NCBI GenBank assembly: GCA_937142855.1
Contig: CAKZQZ010000046.1
Span: forward strand, 36,601-100,600
Direction: 5' to 3'
DNA from: an uncultured Alphaproteobacteria bacterium
GTDB lineage: Bacteria > Pseudomonadota > Alphaproteobacteria > Puniceispirillales > Marisalimonadaceae
Length of the DNA: 64,000 nt
Shown here: piece by piece, positions 48,118 through 57,756 of the stretch
Numbering within the stretch: position 1 is the stretch's first letter
Layout of the letters: every line of letters starts with the position of its first letter
Translations under genes and position numbers: made by a program
Notes under the pieces: generated by a model
The model's input: the letters and a program-made list of their open reading frames with translations, nothing else
Databases searched by the model: none
What the model was told of the DNA's origin: nothing

Positions 48118-49437
48118 TCAAGAATAAATACTTAGACATAATGGCTCAGAAATCACCCCATCTAATTCAATGATTTTATTTAATGCTTTTTTCAAAATAT
48201 TATTTTCAGCTTCATGAGTGATAATTATTAAATCTGCAGTTTTATCTTTTTGATTTGATTTTTGAATAAAGCTTTCAATCGATAAGTTGTTGCTTTTAAA
48301 TATAGATGTTAAATCAGCAAGAACACCAGATTTATCAATAACGTTTAATCTTAAGTAAAACTTATATTTTTCTGTATAAGGTACTGTTTTAAAATTATTT
48401 TTTAATTCATTTGCCGGTCGGCCAAATGAATTAAACTTTGTATTGTTAGCGCAATCTACTATATCAGCAAGGACTGCAGAAGCTGTAGGTTTTCCTCCTG
48501 CACCTGGGCCACTGATCATAACGTTACCAGCTAGATTAGATTTAACTTGAACTGCATTTGTAACACTTGAAACGCTTGAAAGACCATAATCTTTAGGAAT
48601 GAGCCATGGCTCTACTGAACAAAATAAATTTTCATCACCATTAGTGTTAGTAATAAGTTCAGTATTACCTAGTAATTTAATTTTAAAACCAAGCTCGTCA
48701 CAGTAAGCAATATCATTTAGTGTAATATTTCTTATACCTTTAATTGAGAGATCATTAATATTTGGCATTTTACCATAAGCAAGGCCAGATAATATAACTG
48801 TTTTATGAGCAGCATCAATTCCATCAATATCAAAAGAAGGGTCCGCTTCAGCATACCCATTTTTTTGAGCCTCAGCTAATACATCATTAAATCCTTTTTG
48901 TTCTTTTTCCATTTCAGAAAGAATATAATTTGCAGTACCGTTTAATATGCCTGTTAATTTCTGAATGTCATTAGCTATTAGACCCTCTCTAATTAGCTTC
49001 AATATAGGAATTCCACCTGCTACAGATGCTTCAAAAGAAAAAAACAAATCATTTTTTTCTGCCAAAACAGCCAACTCCTTGCCGTATTTGGCAATAAGGG
49101 CTTTATTAGCTGTTATTAACCCCTTTTTGTTTTGCAATGACATAAAGCATAAATCTTTTGCAACCCCCTCATCACCACCTATTAATTCTACAATTAGGTC
49201 AATATTTGGATTTGAGATCATTTGAATTGGGTCATCATAAAAATCAATATTATTAATATTAACTTTTCTTTTCTTATTTTTTGATCGTGCTGAAACAGCA
49301 ATTAATTCAATATTAAAAAGATTTTCTTGAACTCTAAAACCATTAATAACTTGGTAAGCAACCTCTTCTCCAACATTACCAAGTCCTGCAATTCCTATTT
49401 TAATTGAGTTCATCATATTTATCCTTTTAGTATTCAA
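48118..49437 (-). CDS. hom: Homoserine dehydrogenase
   Basis: This protein of up to 439 residues reduces aspartate semialdehyde to homoserine on the threonine/methionine pathway. It has the NAD(P) fold IGIAGLGNVGEEVAYQV, the catalytic-domain motifs LTGILNGTANYILSEM and KNGYAEADPSFDIDGIDAAHK, and a C-terminal ACT regulatory domain (about 355-430, YLRLNVIDKSGVLADLTSIF). The true start may be one of the in-frame ATGs eight or nine codons further in (MMNSIKIGIAG). It lies downstream of the rpsI terminator. Confidence 0.96.
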   Translation of the reverse strand: MNTKRINMMNSIKIGIAGLGNVGEEVAYQVINGFRVQENLFNIELIAVSARSKNKKRKVNINNIDFYDDPIQMISNPNIDLIVELIGGDEGVAKDLCFMSLQNKKGLITANKALIAKYGKELAVLAEKNDLFFSFEASVAGGIPILKLIREGLIANDIQKLTGILNGTANYILSEMEKEQKGFNDVLAEAQKNGYAEADPSFDIDGIDAAHKTVILSGLAYGKMPNINDLSIKGIRNITLNDIAYCDELGFKIKLLGNTELITNTNGDENLFCSVEPWLIPKDYGLSSVSSVTNAVQVKSNLAGNVMISGPGAGGKPTASAVLADIVDCANNTKFNSFGRPANELKNNFKTVPYTEKYKFYLRLNVIDKSGVLADLTSIFKSNNLSIESFIQKSNQKDKTADLIIITHEAENNILKKALNKIIELDGVISEPLCLSIYS

Positions 49438-49460
49438 TTAACTTATAGAGTAAATTTTAA

Positions 49461-49489
49461 ATAAAAAAAAGGTGTGACAAGCACACCTT
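49461..49489 (-). terminator. Rho-independent terminator after rplM-rpsI
   Basis: On the minus strand an 8-bp stem AAGGTGTG/CACACCTT (arms 49469-49476 and 49482-49489, loop of 5 bases) is followed by a run of T (A-run at about 49463-49470 on the plus strand). It lies about 25 bases after the rpsI stop and before the hom start, separating the ribosomal protein operon from hom-recJ. Confidence 0.85.
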
Positions 49490-49513
49490 CTAATATAATT
49501 ATTTTTACTTACG

Positions 49514-49999
49514 TTATCTTTTAGAGAATTGAAAACTTTTTCTAGCTTTCGCTCTACCGTATTTTTTACGTTCCACAACTCTAGAATCTCTTGTTAACAT
49601 ACCAGCAGCTTTTAGTGGCTTTCTCAAATCTGGCTCAAAAAGACTTAGCGCTCGGCTTAATCCATGCCTAACAGCGCCAGCTTGACCAGAAAGACCTCCA
49701 CCCTTAACAGTTGCAATAACATCAAATTGATCTTTTCTTTCCGCAATATCAAATACAAAGTTTAATTGCATTTGTAAAACTGGTCTAGCAAAGTATTCAA
49801 TCATTTTCTTTCCATTAACTGTGATACTTCCTGTTCCCCTTTTTACCCAAACTCGGGCTGTTGATTCTTTTCTTCTTCCAGTTGCGTATGATCTACCAAG
49901 AGAATCTATTTTAGGTTCACTTTGAACATCTGGTTGATCAGAATCATTTAATTTGGATAAATCACTTAAGTTATTAATATCTTTATTTTCTTCAGTCAT
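49514..49999 (-). CDS. rpsI: 30S ribosomal protein S9
   Basis: This 161-residue protein has a polar acidic N-terminal extension of about 35 residues followed by the S9 core: [42 protein letters not shown] and [24 protein letters not shown]. The C-terminal tail ends in KR, which reaches the ribosomal P site. The N-terminal extension is common in Alphaproteobacteria. It follows rplM by 10 bases. Confidence 0.98.
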   Translation of the reverse strand: MTEENKDINNLSDLSKLNDSDQPDVQSEPKIDSLGRSYATGRRKESTARVWVKRGTGSITVNGKKMIEYFARPVLQMQLNFVFDIAERKDQFDVIATVKGGGLSGQAGAVRHGLSRALSLFEPDLRKPLKAAGMLTRDSRVVERKKYGRAKARKSFQFSKR

Positions 50000-50009
50000 T
50001 TTTAAACCC

Positions 50010-50474
50010 TTAACTATTCTTTCTGTTCATAGATTTTACATCTAGAACTTTAGGTGATTGCGCTTCATGAGGATGTGTATTTCCTGAGTAAACATGGAGT
50101 TGCCTCATAACTTGACGGCCTAAAGGACCACGAGGTATCATTCTTTCAACAGCCTTTCGAATGACACGGTCAGGGAAACGGCCATCAAGAATTTTGTCGG
50201 CTTTTCTTTCTTTTAATCCACCAGGATAACCAGTATGCCAATAATATGTTTTTTGTGTTCTTTTATTACCCGTTAATAAAACTTTTTCACAATTGATAAC
50301 TATAACATTATCTCCACAAGCCATATGAGGAGTAAATCCCACTTTATGCTTTCCCCTAAGTCTATTAGCGATGATTACTGCCAGACGCCCTAATACTAGA
50401 CCTTCTGCATCTACCACAAACCAGTCTTTATTAATATCACTAGGTTTAGCTGAAAAAGTACCTTTTAAAGCCAT
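50010..50474 (-). CDS. rplM: 50S ribosomal protein L13
   Basis: This 154-residue protein contains [27 protein letters not shown] and the signature [28 protein letters not shown]. It is the first gene of the rplM-rpsI operon and divergent from trpD across 247 bases. That gap is AT-rich and holds no gene; a TTGACT at 50545-50550 on the minus strand is a possible -35 for this operon, without a convincing -10. Confidence 0.98.
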   Translation of the reverse strand: MALKGTFSAKPSDINKDWFVVDAEGLVLGRLAVIIANRLRGKHKVGFTPHMACGDNVIVINCEKVLLTGNKRTQKTYYWHTGYPGGLKERKADKILDGRFPDRVIRKAVERMIPRGPLGRQVMRQLHVYSGNTHPHEAQSPKVLDVKSMNRKNS

Positions 50475-50721
50475 TTTAAATCCTTTAAGTTGTAGTTATT
50501 AAATAATTATAAATTTAACTTTTTTTATCTTTATTATTAAAATTAGTCAACATAATTACAAATAAAAAAAAACTATATATTTCAATAGTTTAACGTATTG
50601 AGTATAATAATACCACATTTTAATAACTTAATATTTAAAAAAACTTATATTATAAAACTTATTGTAAAACATAGGAATTTAGGATTAATTAATAATTAAA
50701 AATTTTATGCTGGATTGTTAA

Positions 50722-51744
50722 ATGGATATAACGGACGATTTCAAAAATATTTTAAAAATTGTTACTGATAGTAAAGAGCTTGGCTACAAGGAATACAAAA
50801 AAGCTTTTGAAATCATAATGTCTGGCAAAGCAACTGATGCACAAATTTCATCTTTTTTAACTGCAATCAAGATGCAAGAGCATAACCCTACAGTCATTGC
50901 AGCAGGAGCTGAAATTCTTCGAGAAAAGTGTTTAAGAATCTCTTCTAAAGAAAATACTGTTGATGTAGTTGGTACAGGTGGAGATAATCTAGGGACATTA
51001 AACATATCAACAGCAGTATCATTTGTATTATCTGGAACCGGCGTTTCTGTTGCAAAACATGGAAATTATGCAGCAAGCTCTAAATCAGGTGCAGCTAATG
51101 TTCTCAAAGCATTATCTGTAAATATTGACTGCGAGATTAATGCTGTTAGCAAATGCCTTGAAGAAATTGGTATTTGTTTTTTATTTGCCCCAAAGCATCA
51201 TACGGCAATGAAATATGTAGGTAAAATTAGACAAGAGTTAGGGATTAGGACTATTTTTAATTTACTTGGACCATTGTCAAATCCCGCTTTTGTAAAAAAA
51301 CAATTGCTAGGGGTATATGATAAATCATTAATTATTCCATTTGCGGAGTCCCTTAGAACTTTAGGGTCAACTAATGCCTGGATAGTTCATGGTAGTGATG
51401 GTTTAGATGAAGTATCTATTACTGGAGAAACTTATTGCGCTGAATTAAAAAATGGATCAATAAATGAATTTTCTATACTGCCATCTGATATAGATCTTCC
51501 ACTTGCAAATATTAGTGAGATTATTGGTGGTGAACCAGAAGAGAATGCAAAAAAAATTCTAGAATTATTCAATGGTAAAAAAAATGCTTTTAGAAATGTC
51601 GTAATTTTAAATACAGCATCGGCATTAGTAGCCACTGGAAATGCAAGTAGCCTAGAAGAAGCTGCTTTAATGTCTATTAAATCACTAGATGAAGGTCAAG
51701 CATTGCTTAAACTAGAAAAGTTAATTGAGTTGACAAATGCTTAA
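50722..51744 (+). CDS. trpD: Anthranilate phosphoribosyltransferase
   Basis: This 340-residue enzyme joins anthranilate and PRPP in tryptophan synthesis. The PRPP-binding loop is VDVVGTGGDNLGTLNIST, followed by KHGNYAASSKSGAANVLKAL and the later RTIFNLLGPLSNPA. It starts a plus-strand operon followed by trpC after 14 bases; trpE and trpG are not in the window. Confidence 0.97.
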   Translation: MDITDDFKNILKIVTDSKELGYKEYKKAFEIIMSGKATDAQISSFLTAIKMQEHNPTVIAAGAEILREKCLRISSKENTVDVVGTGGDNLGTLNISTAVSFVLSGTGVSVAKHGNYAASSKSGAANVLKALSVNIDCEINAVSKCLEEIGICFLFAPKHHTAMKYVGKIRQELGIRTIFNLLGPLSNPAFVKKQLLGVYDKSLIIPFAESLRTLGSTNAWIVHGSDGLDEVSITGETYCAELKNGSINEFSILPSDIDLPLANISEIIGGEPEENAKKILELFNGKKNAFRNVVILNTASALVATGNASSLEEAALMSIKSLDEGQALLKLEKLIELTNA

Positions 51745-51758
51745 GGTACAAAATTACT

Positions 51759-52547
51759 ATGACAACTAAATTGCAAGAAATTATAAATTATAAAAAAGAA
51801 GAATTTTCTTATAGAAAAGAACACACTGACGAATATAAGCTAAATTTATCTATTGACAAACAAGAGAAACCAAGAGGTTTTATAAAAAAACTTAATAATT
51901 TAAAAAAATTAAATCTCATAGCTGAAATAAAAAAAGCATCTCCAAGCAAAGGTTTGATCAGAAAAGATTTTGATCCTGTTGAGTTAGCAGTGTGTTATGA
52001 AAATGGAAACGCCTCATGCTTATCTGTATTAACTGATGAAAAGTATTTTCAAGGCCATAATTCTTATATAAGTCAAATAAAAAGTAATGTTAAACTTCCA
52101 ATTTTGAGGAAAGACTTCATGGTAGATCCATGGCAGATCAAGGAATCAAGATCTTTAGGAGCAGATTGTATTCTTTTGATAATGGCTGCATTATCTCTAG
52201 ATGAAGCACTCTTGTTAGAAAACGAAGCCATGGATTATGGTATGGATGTATTAGCAGAAACACATACTATTGAAGAAATTCGTATGGCTAACAAGCTAAA
52301 AACTAAATTAATTGGAATCAATAACAGAAATTTAAAGACTATGGAAGTCGACATAAATACATCATTAACACTTAAAAAATATATCGACCCAAACAAAATA
52401 ATAGTTGCAGAAAGTGGTCTAAAAAATCATGCTGACTTGTTGCTATTTAAAAAAAATAATATTCATAATTTTTTAATTGGAGAAAGTTTAATGAAAGAAC
52501 AAAATCTAACCCTAGCAACAAAAAAATTATTAGGACTATCAAATTGA
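51759..52547 (+). CDS. trpC: Indole-3-glycerol phosphate synthase
   Basis: This 262-residue (beta/alpha)8 enzyme closes the indole ring. Family motifs are LIAEIKKASPSKGLIRKDFDP (catalytic lysine region), PILRKDFMVDPWQI and LIGINNRNLKTMEVD, then ESGLKNHADL. It is monofunctional, without a fused TrpF. Its stop overlaps the TTG start of moaC in TTGA. Confidence 0.97.
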   Translation: MTTKLQEIINYKKEEFSYRKEHTDEYKLNLSIDKQEKPRGFIKKLNNLKKLNLIAEIKKASPSKGLIRKDFDPVELAVCYENGNASCLSVLTDEKYFQGHNSYISQIKSNVKLPILRKDFMVDPWQIKESRSLGADCILLIMAALSLDEALLLENEAMDYGMDVLAETHTIEEIRMANKLKTKLIGINNRNLKTMEVDINTSLTLKKYIDPNKIIVAESGLKNHADLLLFKKNNIHNFLIGESLMKEQNLTLATKKLLGLSN

Positions 52548-53029
52548 AACAAGATAAATTGACCCACTTTGATGAAGATGGAAACCCTTCAATGGTTGAC
52601 ATTAACTCAAAAAACATGACTAAGAGAGTTGCTATTGCATCTGGTAAAATCAAAATGCAATCAGAAACTCTAAAAAAAATACTAAACATTAAAATTAAAA
52701 AGGGTGATGTTCTTACCATAGCCAAAATAGCTGGAATAATGGCAGCCAAAAAGACAGAACAATTAATTCCCTTATGTCACTCTATTCCATTGTCTTACGT
52801 CAATGTTGACCTGAGCCCTGATACAAAGAATTCATGTGTGAATATAAGGGCAGAAGCCTCTTTAGTTGGAAAAACTGGCGTGGAAATGGAAGCGTTTACA
52901 GCTGTTACAATAGCATCGTTAACAATTTATGATATGTGCAAAAGTATTGATAGGGAAATGGTAATATCTGACATAAAACTGATTCATAAATCTGGCGGTA
53001 AGTCTGGAGAATTTAATGCCAAAGTCTAA
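52544..53029 (+). CDS. moaC: Cyclic pyranopterin monophosphate synthase
   Basis: This 161-residue enzyme, with MoaA, makes the first pterin intermediate of molybdenum cofactor synthesis. It starts at TTG 52544, overlapping the trpC stop; the N-terminal LTHFDEDGNPSMVDI aligns with MoaC proteins and supports this start. Motifs are KKTEQLIPLCHSIPL and TGVEMEAFTAVTIASLTIYDMCK, then KSGGKSG at the end. It overlaps moeA by 14 bases. Confidence 0.96.
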   Translation: MKQDKLTHFDEDGNPSMVDINSKNMTKRVAIASGKIKMQSETLKKILNIKIKKGDVLTIAKIAGIMAAKKTEQLIPLCHSIPLSYVNVDLSPDTKNSCVNIRAEASLVGKTGVEMEAFTAVTIASLTIYDMCKSIDREMVISDIKLIHKSGGKSGEFNAKV

Positions 53030-54254
53030 TTTACTCTCATTAGACGATGCAATTGAAAAAGTTAAATTAAATTTCAATCAGATCAGTTCAGAAGATGTTT
53101 TTTTAGAGAACGCACTTGGACGATGCCTAGCTGAACCTGTGATTAGTAAATTAGACAACCCTCAATACGATGTGTCGTCAATGGATGGTTATGCAATTAA
53201 TTATAAAAGTTATTTAAAAATCAAAAATCAAATCAATAAAAAATTTAAAATCGTGGGTGAATCCTCAGCTGGCACACCGTTTAATAAGAAAGTAAACGAA
53301 TTTGAAACTGTTAGAATTTTTACGGGTTCTAAAATCCCATCTGGATGCAATACTGTTATTATTCAAGAAGATGTTACAATTTCTAAAGATAAAAATTTCA
53401 TTGTTTTAAATGCTGAACTAACAGAGAACCAACATGTTAGAATAAAAGGTTTAGACTTAGAAAAAAATAAAAAAGTATATGACAAAGGCACAATTATTAG
53501 AGCTCGTCATTTGGGTTCTATTGCTATGACAGGTCAAGTTTGGCTAAATGTGACAAGAAAACCAATTATTTCTATATTATCAACGGGAAACGAAATATCG
53601 AAAGTTGGGGAACAATTAAGTAAAGACCAAATACCCAGCGGTAATAACCTCATGATTGCTGCAATGATAAAAGAATTTGGAGGTCTTCCAAGAATTTTAC
53701 CAATTGCAAATGATAATTTTTTACATATATACAACACTTTAAAAAATGCCCTAGATAGTGATTTGATTGTAACGACTGGAGGTGTGTCGGTTGGGAAATA
53801 CGACCTTATTCAAAAAGCTCTTTTAAAATTTAAAAATAATAAGATTAATTTTTGGAAAATTGCTATGAGGCCTGGGAAACCGCTTTTATTTACACATATT
53901 GAAAACACACCTGTAATTGGTCTTCCCGGGAACCCCGTTTCTTCAGGTGTTTGCTGCATGATTTTCGTTAACATTGCAATAAGAAAAATGTTAGGTCTAA
54001 ACAATGATTTTCCAATGTATGACCAAGCTATCTTAGAAGGAGAATTAGGGCCTAATGACCATCGATTTGATTTTGTAAGATCTAATTTAATTAACGATAA
54101 TGGTGTTGTTAAGGTAAAACCTATTAAAAAACAAGATAGTTCAATGATAACTAATTTTTCACAATCTGATTGCTTAATTGCAAGGAAGCCCCACGACATA
54201 AGCAAAAATGAAGGTGATAAAGTTGATATCTTAAAATATCCAAATAACATATAA
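53016..54254 (+). CDS. moeA: Molybdopterin molybdenumtransferase
   Basis: This 412-residue enzyme inserts molybdenum into adenylated molybdopterin. Motifs are SSMDGYAINYKSY, VRIFTGSKIPSGCNTVIIQED, the molybdopterin-binding ILSTGNEI, TTGGVSVGKYD and MRPGKPLLF...GLPGNPVSS. Four domains of normal length are present. It is translationally coupled to moaC, and the two can serve the molybdenum hydroxylase encoded at 35304-38891. Confidence 0.96.
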   Translation: MPKSNLLSLDDAIEKVKLNFNQISSEDVFLENALGRCLAEPVISKLDNPQYDVSSMDGYAINYKSYLKIKNQINKKFKIVGESSAGTPFNKKVNEFETVRIFTGSKIPSGCNTVIIQEDVTISKDKNFIVLNAELTENQHVRIKGLDLEKNKKVYDKGTIIRARHLGSIAMTGQVWLNVTRKPIISILSTGNEISKVGEQLSKDQIPSGNNLMIAAMIKEFGGLPRILPIANDNFLHIYNTLKNALDSDLIVTTGGVSVGKYDLIQKALLKFKNNKINFWKIAMRPGKPLLFTHIENTPVIGLPGNPVSSGVCCMIFVNIAIRKMLGLNNDFPMYDQAILEGELGPNDHRFDFVRSNLINDNGVVKVKPIKKQDSSMITNFSQSDCLIARKPHDISKNEGDKVDILKYPNNI

Positions 54255-54284
54255 AATTCTTTACTTTTTTCACTTCTAATGTTA

Positions 54285-54299
54285 GAACAAAATAGCAAC
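54285..54299 (+). promoter_or_regulatory. Candidate LexA operator ahead of lexA
   Basis: GAAC (54285-54288), 7 bases, then CAAC (54296-54299) lies 13 bases before the lexA ATG. The alphaproteobacterial LexA box is a direct repeat GTTC-N7-GTTC, or GAAC-N7-GAAC read on the other strand; this site has one mismatch. Position fits LexA autoregulation, but a single imperfect match in a short gap is weak evidence. Confidence 0.4.
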
Positions 54300-54312
54300 A
54301 TAAGAGGTTTTA

Positions 54313-54996
54313 ATGTTAACACTTAAACAAAATCAATTATTAAGTTTTCTGATAAAGCGTATTGAGGAAAATGGAGTCTCACCATCATACGAAGAGATTT
54401 GTAAGGAGTTATCCTTAAAATCTAAGTCAGGCATTCATAGAATTGTTAAATCTCTTGAAGAACGAGGGTATATTGAACGTCTAGAAAACAGAGCTAGAGC
54501 AATAGCTCCAAAAAAAAATACTAACGGACAACCTTACATTACAAACATAATAGATCTTAATAAAAAGTTCAGTGATTTAAAAAATAAAAATAATTCAATT
54601 GAAAATGATGTAAACCTTAAAAAAGTTCCTCTCCTTGGTAAAATAGCTGCAGGCACGCCTATTGAAGCTATATCCAACTATGACAATTTCATAGAAATTC
54701 CAACAAATTATTCTTTATCTAATGATAGTTATGCATTAACCGTAGAAGGCGATTCTATGATTGATGAAGGTATTTTAGATGGTGATGTTGTAATTATAGA
54801 TAACAAAGTAGAAGTAAAAAATGGTGATATTGTAGTTGCGTTAATTGACAAAGAAGAAGCTACCCTTAAAAAATTAAGGAAAAGAGGCGACAGTATCGCC
54901 CTTGAGCCAGCTAACAAAAACTACAAGACACAAATATATGGGCCAGATAGAGTAACAATCCAAGGAAGACTTAAAACTCTTATAAGAGAATATTAA
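54313..54996 (+). CDS. lexA: SOS repressor LexA
   Basis: This 227-residue repressor has an N-terminal winged helix-turn-helix (about 1-65), a linker, and a C-terminal S24 peptidase domain. The self-cleavage site is A113-G114 (IAAGTP), with catalytic S148 (EGDSMID) and K186 (ATLKKL). It should be cleaved on RecA activation. It lies 58 bases after moeA and 73 bases before gltX; comEC, often between lexA and gltX in related bacteria, is absent. Confidence 0.96.
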   Translation: MLTLKQNQLLSFLIKRIEENGVSPSYEEICKELSLKSKSGIHRIVKSLEERGYIERLENRARAIAPKKNTNGQPYITNIIDLNKKFSDLKNKNNSIENDVNLKKVPLLGKIAAGTPIEAISNYDNFIEIPTNYSLSNDSYALTVEGDSMIDEGILDGDVVIIDNKVEVKNGDIVVALIDKEEATLKKLRKRGDSIALEPANKNYKTQIYGPDRVTIQGRLKTLIREY

Positions 54997-55069
54997 TAGA
55001 CTTGTTTTAATGTCTTTTAAAATCAACTAATATATATAGATCATATAATTTAATTTTAAGAGAAGTAAT

Positions 55070-56437
55070 TTGGAAGTTGTTACTAGATTTGCGCCCTCAC
55101 CCACAGGATACTTACATATTGGTGGGGCTAGAACTGCCATTTTTAATTACCTTTTTGCAAAAAAGCATAATGGAAAATATTTAGTTAGAATAGAGGATAC
55201 AGACCAAAAAAGATCTACAAGTGAAGCTGTAAAAGCAATACACGATGGGCTAAATTGGTTAAAGATTAATACTAACGAAAAAATTGTTTATCAATCGTCA
55301 CGCTTAAATTCACATACTAAAATAGCTTATGAACTTTTAGATAAAGGCTGTGCCTACAAATGTTACCTCAGCAATGATGAGCTTCAGGATCTACGAATTA
55401 AAAGTAGAGAAAATGGCATACCAATAAAATCACCCTGGAGAAATAAATCAGTTAACAAACCTGATAAAGAGTTTGTTATCAGACTTAAAATGCCATCAGA
55501 AGGCACAACAGTTATTAATGATATTGTGCAAGGAGAAATATCAGTTCAAAACGAGATATTAGATGATATGGTAATATTGAGGTCAGATAAAACTCCTACA
55601 TATATGTTGTCTTCTGTAGTAGATGACTACGAGATGGCTGTTACTCATATAATTAGAGGGGATGATCATTTAAATAACGCATTTAGACAAATCCAAATAA
55701 TAAAATATATGAACTGGAAAGAGCCTTATTATGCTCATATACCTCTAATACATGGGACTGATGGCTCTAAATTGTCTAAAAGACATGGAGCAACAAACGT
55801 GTTTGAATACCATAAAATGGGTTACACAAGTGATGCAATGTTTTCCTATTTACTTCAACTAGGTTGGTCTTCAAGTAATGAGGATAATTATGAATATTCT
55901 AAAGCAGTAGAATTATTTACTCTAGAAAAAATAAATAAATCACCATCTAAATTTGATATTAAAAAACTGAATAATATAAATAGTAAATTTCTTAACAATA
56001 TGGATGTTAATGAAGTATATGATTTAATCTGTAAAAGTTTTAATCTTAATTTGGAAAATACTCAAAAAAATAGGCTTAAAGGACTATTACCTGAGTTATT
56101 AAAAAGGGTTAATGTTTATACTGAAATAAGGGATGATATAGAATGGATTGTAAATGAAAGTTTTATTTGTACAGATAACGATCATCAAAAAATATTAAAC
56201 GCAAATTTAACTATATTAAATGAAATAAGTTTGTTATTAGATAGCTGTTCATGGACAAAAGACAATATTAATTCAACTTTAAAAAATTATATTATAAATA
56301 AAAATCTTAAATTTAAAGAGATTGGTTACCCTCTGAGATTAGCTTTAACAGGGAAAATAAATTCTCCTGATTTGGTCTCAGTTATCTACGAACTTGGTTG
56401 TACAATCGTAACAAATCGATTAAATTACCAATATTAA
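55070..56437 (+). CDS. gltX: Glutamyl-tRNA synthetase
   Basis: This 455-residue class I synthetase starts at TTG 55070, directly ahead of the conserved VVTRFAPSPTGYLHIGGARTAIFNY (HIGH-type motif at 16-19). The second signature is GSKLSKRHGATNV (KMSKS-type). It lacks the zinc cysteines of some homologues and resembles the second GltX class of Alphaproteobacteria. It charges the tRNA-Glu encoded at 46180-46254 among others. It is followed by gltA after 35 bases. Confidence 0.95.
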   Translation: MEVVTRFAPSPTGYLHIGGARTAIFNYLFAKKHNGKYLVRIEDTDQKRSTSEAVKAIHDGLNWLKINTNEKIVYQSSRLNSHTKIAYELLDKGCAYKCYLSNDELQDLRIKSRENGIPIKSPWRNKSVNKPDKEFVIRLKMPSEGTTVINDIVQGEISVQNEILDDMVILRSDKTPTYMLSSVVDDYEMAVTHIIRGDDHLNNAFRQIQIIKYMNWKEPYYAHIPLIHGTDGSKLSKRHGATNVFEYHKMGYTSDAMFSYLLQLGWSSSNEDNYEYSKAVELFTLEKINKSPSKFDIKKLNNINSKFLNNMDVNEVYDLICKSFNLNLENTQKNRLKGLLPELLKRVNVYTEIRDDIEWIVNESFICTDNDHQKILNANLTILNEISLLLDSCSWTKDNINSTLKNYIINKNLKFKEIGYPLRLALTGKINSPDLVSVIYELGCTIVTNRLNYQY

Positions 56438-56472
56438 ATAAATAGAATCTTAAATGTTTTATAGGTAAAAAT

Positions 56473-57756
56473 ATGTCTGAAAATAAAATAGTCTTCAAAG
56501 GTAAAGAATTAGAATTAAATACTTTGGAAGGTACAGTTGGGCCTTCTGTTTTAGATATAAGATCATTATACAGTGATTTAGGAGTTTTTACTTATGATCC
56601 AGGTTATGGGTCAACTGGATCATGCGAGTCTGGTATAACATTCATTGATGGTGAACAAGGTATATTATTACATAGAGGTTATCCAATAGATCAACTGGCA
56701 GAAAAAAGTAGTTTTTTAGAAGTTGCCTATCTTTTATTGAATGGTGAATTACCCAAAAAACCAGAAAAAGAAGAATTTGAAAATGCTATCACTCTGCACA
56801 CAATGGTTCATGAACAAATAATCAATTTTTATAGGGGTTTTAGACGTGATGCACATCCAATGGCAATCATGGTTGGCGTTGTTGGTGCATTATCTGCTTT
56901 TTACCCAGATTCAACTAATATTAATGATCCTTATGAAAGATTAGTAGCTTCCCGAAGACTTATAGCTAAAATCCCAACAATTGCAGCGATGGCGTATAAA
57001 TATTCACTAGGACAGCCGTTTAATTATCCCCAAAATGACTTAAATTATGCAGAAAACTTTTTACATATGTGTTTTTCAGTACCAGCAGAAAAATACAAAA
57101 TTGACCCTATAATAGCAAAAGCTATGGATAAAATTTTAATTTTACACGCTGATCATGAACAAAATGCATCTACATCTACAGTTAGAATTTCTGGATCTTC
57201 AGGAGCAAACCCATTTGCCTGCATAGCTGCTGGAATAGCCTCATTATGGGGCCCTGCGCATGGTGGTGCAAATGAAGCAGTTTTAAAAATGTTATCTGAA
57301 ATTGGAGACGTCAAAAATATTGACGAGTATATCAATAAGGCCAAAGATAAAAATGATCCATTTAGACTATTTGGTTTTGGACATAGAGTTTATAAAAATT
57401 ATGATCCAAGGGCATCTGTAATGAGAGTGTCTTGCCATGAAGTATTAGATTTATTAGGCATTAAAAATGAACCATTATTAGAAATAGCTATGGAATTAGA
57501 AAAAATAGCTCTTAATGATGAATATTTTATTGAAAAAAAGCTATATCCTAATGTTGACTTTTATTCAGGTATAATTTTAAAAGCCATGGGATTTCCTACT
57601 GATATGTTTACTGTTCTTTTTGCTGTAGCAAGAACTGTCGGTTGGGTTGCTCAATGGAATGAAATGATAACTGATCCAGTTCAAAGGATCGGTAGACCTA
57701 GACAATTATATACTGGTTATCCAAAAAGAGATTTTGTTAATCTTAATAAAAGATAG
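56473..57756 (+). CDS. gltA: Citrate synthase
   Basis: This 427-residue type II enzyme starts the TCA cycle by condensing acetyl-CoA and oxaloacetate. Motifs are the catalytic [15 protein letters not shown] and [13 protein letters not shown] histidine regions and VDFYSGI with the catalytic aspartate. The N-terminal beta domain (about 1-55) is typical of the NADH-sensitive Gram-negative form. It uses the product of the PDH complex at the other end of the window. Its stop is directly adjacent to the convergent lpxB stop. Confidence 0.97.
   Translation: MSENKIVFKGKELELNTLEGTVGPSVLDIRSLYSDLGVFTYDPGYGSTGSCESGITFIDGEQGILLHRGYPIDQLAEKSSFLEVAYLLLNGELPKKPEKEEFENAITLHTMVHEQIINFYRGFRRDAHPMAIMVGVVGALSAFYPDSTNINDPYERLVASRRLIAKIPTIAAMAYKYSLGQPFNYPQNDLNYAENFLHMCFSVPAEKYKIDPIIAKAMDKILILHADHEQNASTSTVRISGSSGANPFACIAAGIASLWGPAHGGANEAVLKMLSEIGDVKNIDEYINKAKDKNDPFRLFGFGHRVYKNYDPRASVMRVSCHEVLDLLGIKNEPLLEIAMELEKIALNDEYFIEKKLYPNVDFYSGIILKAMGFPTDMFTVLFAVARTVGWVAQWNEMITDPVQRIGRPRQLYTGYPKRDFVNLNKR

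Noticed and set aside
50475..50721. Small RNA or leader gene between rplM and trpD
   Set aside because: The 247 bases are AT-rich with only weak hairpins; no trp attenuator with tryptophan codons and no open frame could be supported.
53810..54322. 170-residue minus-strand frame opposite moeA
   Set aside because: Antisense shadow of an intact moeA; composition and lack of motifs argue against coding.
55000..55030. Terminator after lexA (AGAC/GTCT followed by T)
   Set aside because: Only a 4-bp stem with a 10-base loop; too weak in AT-rich DNA to call.
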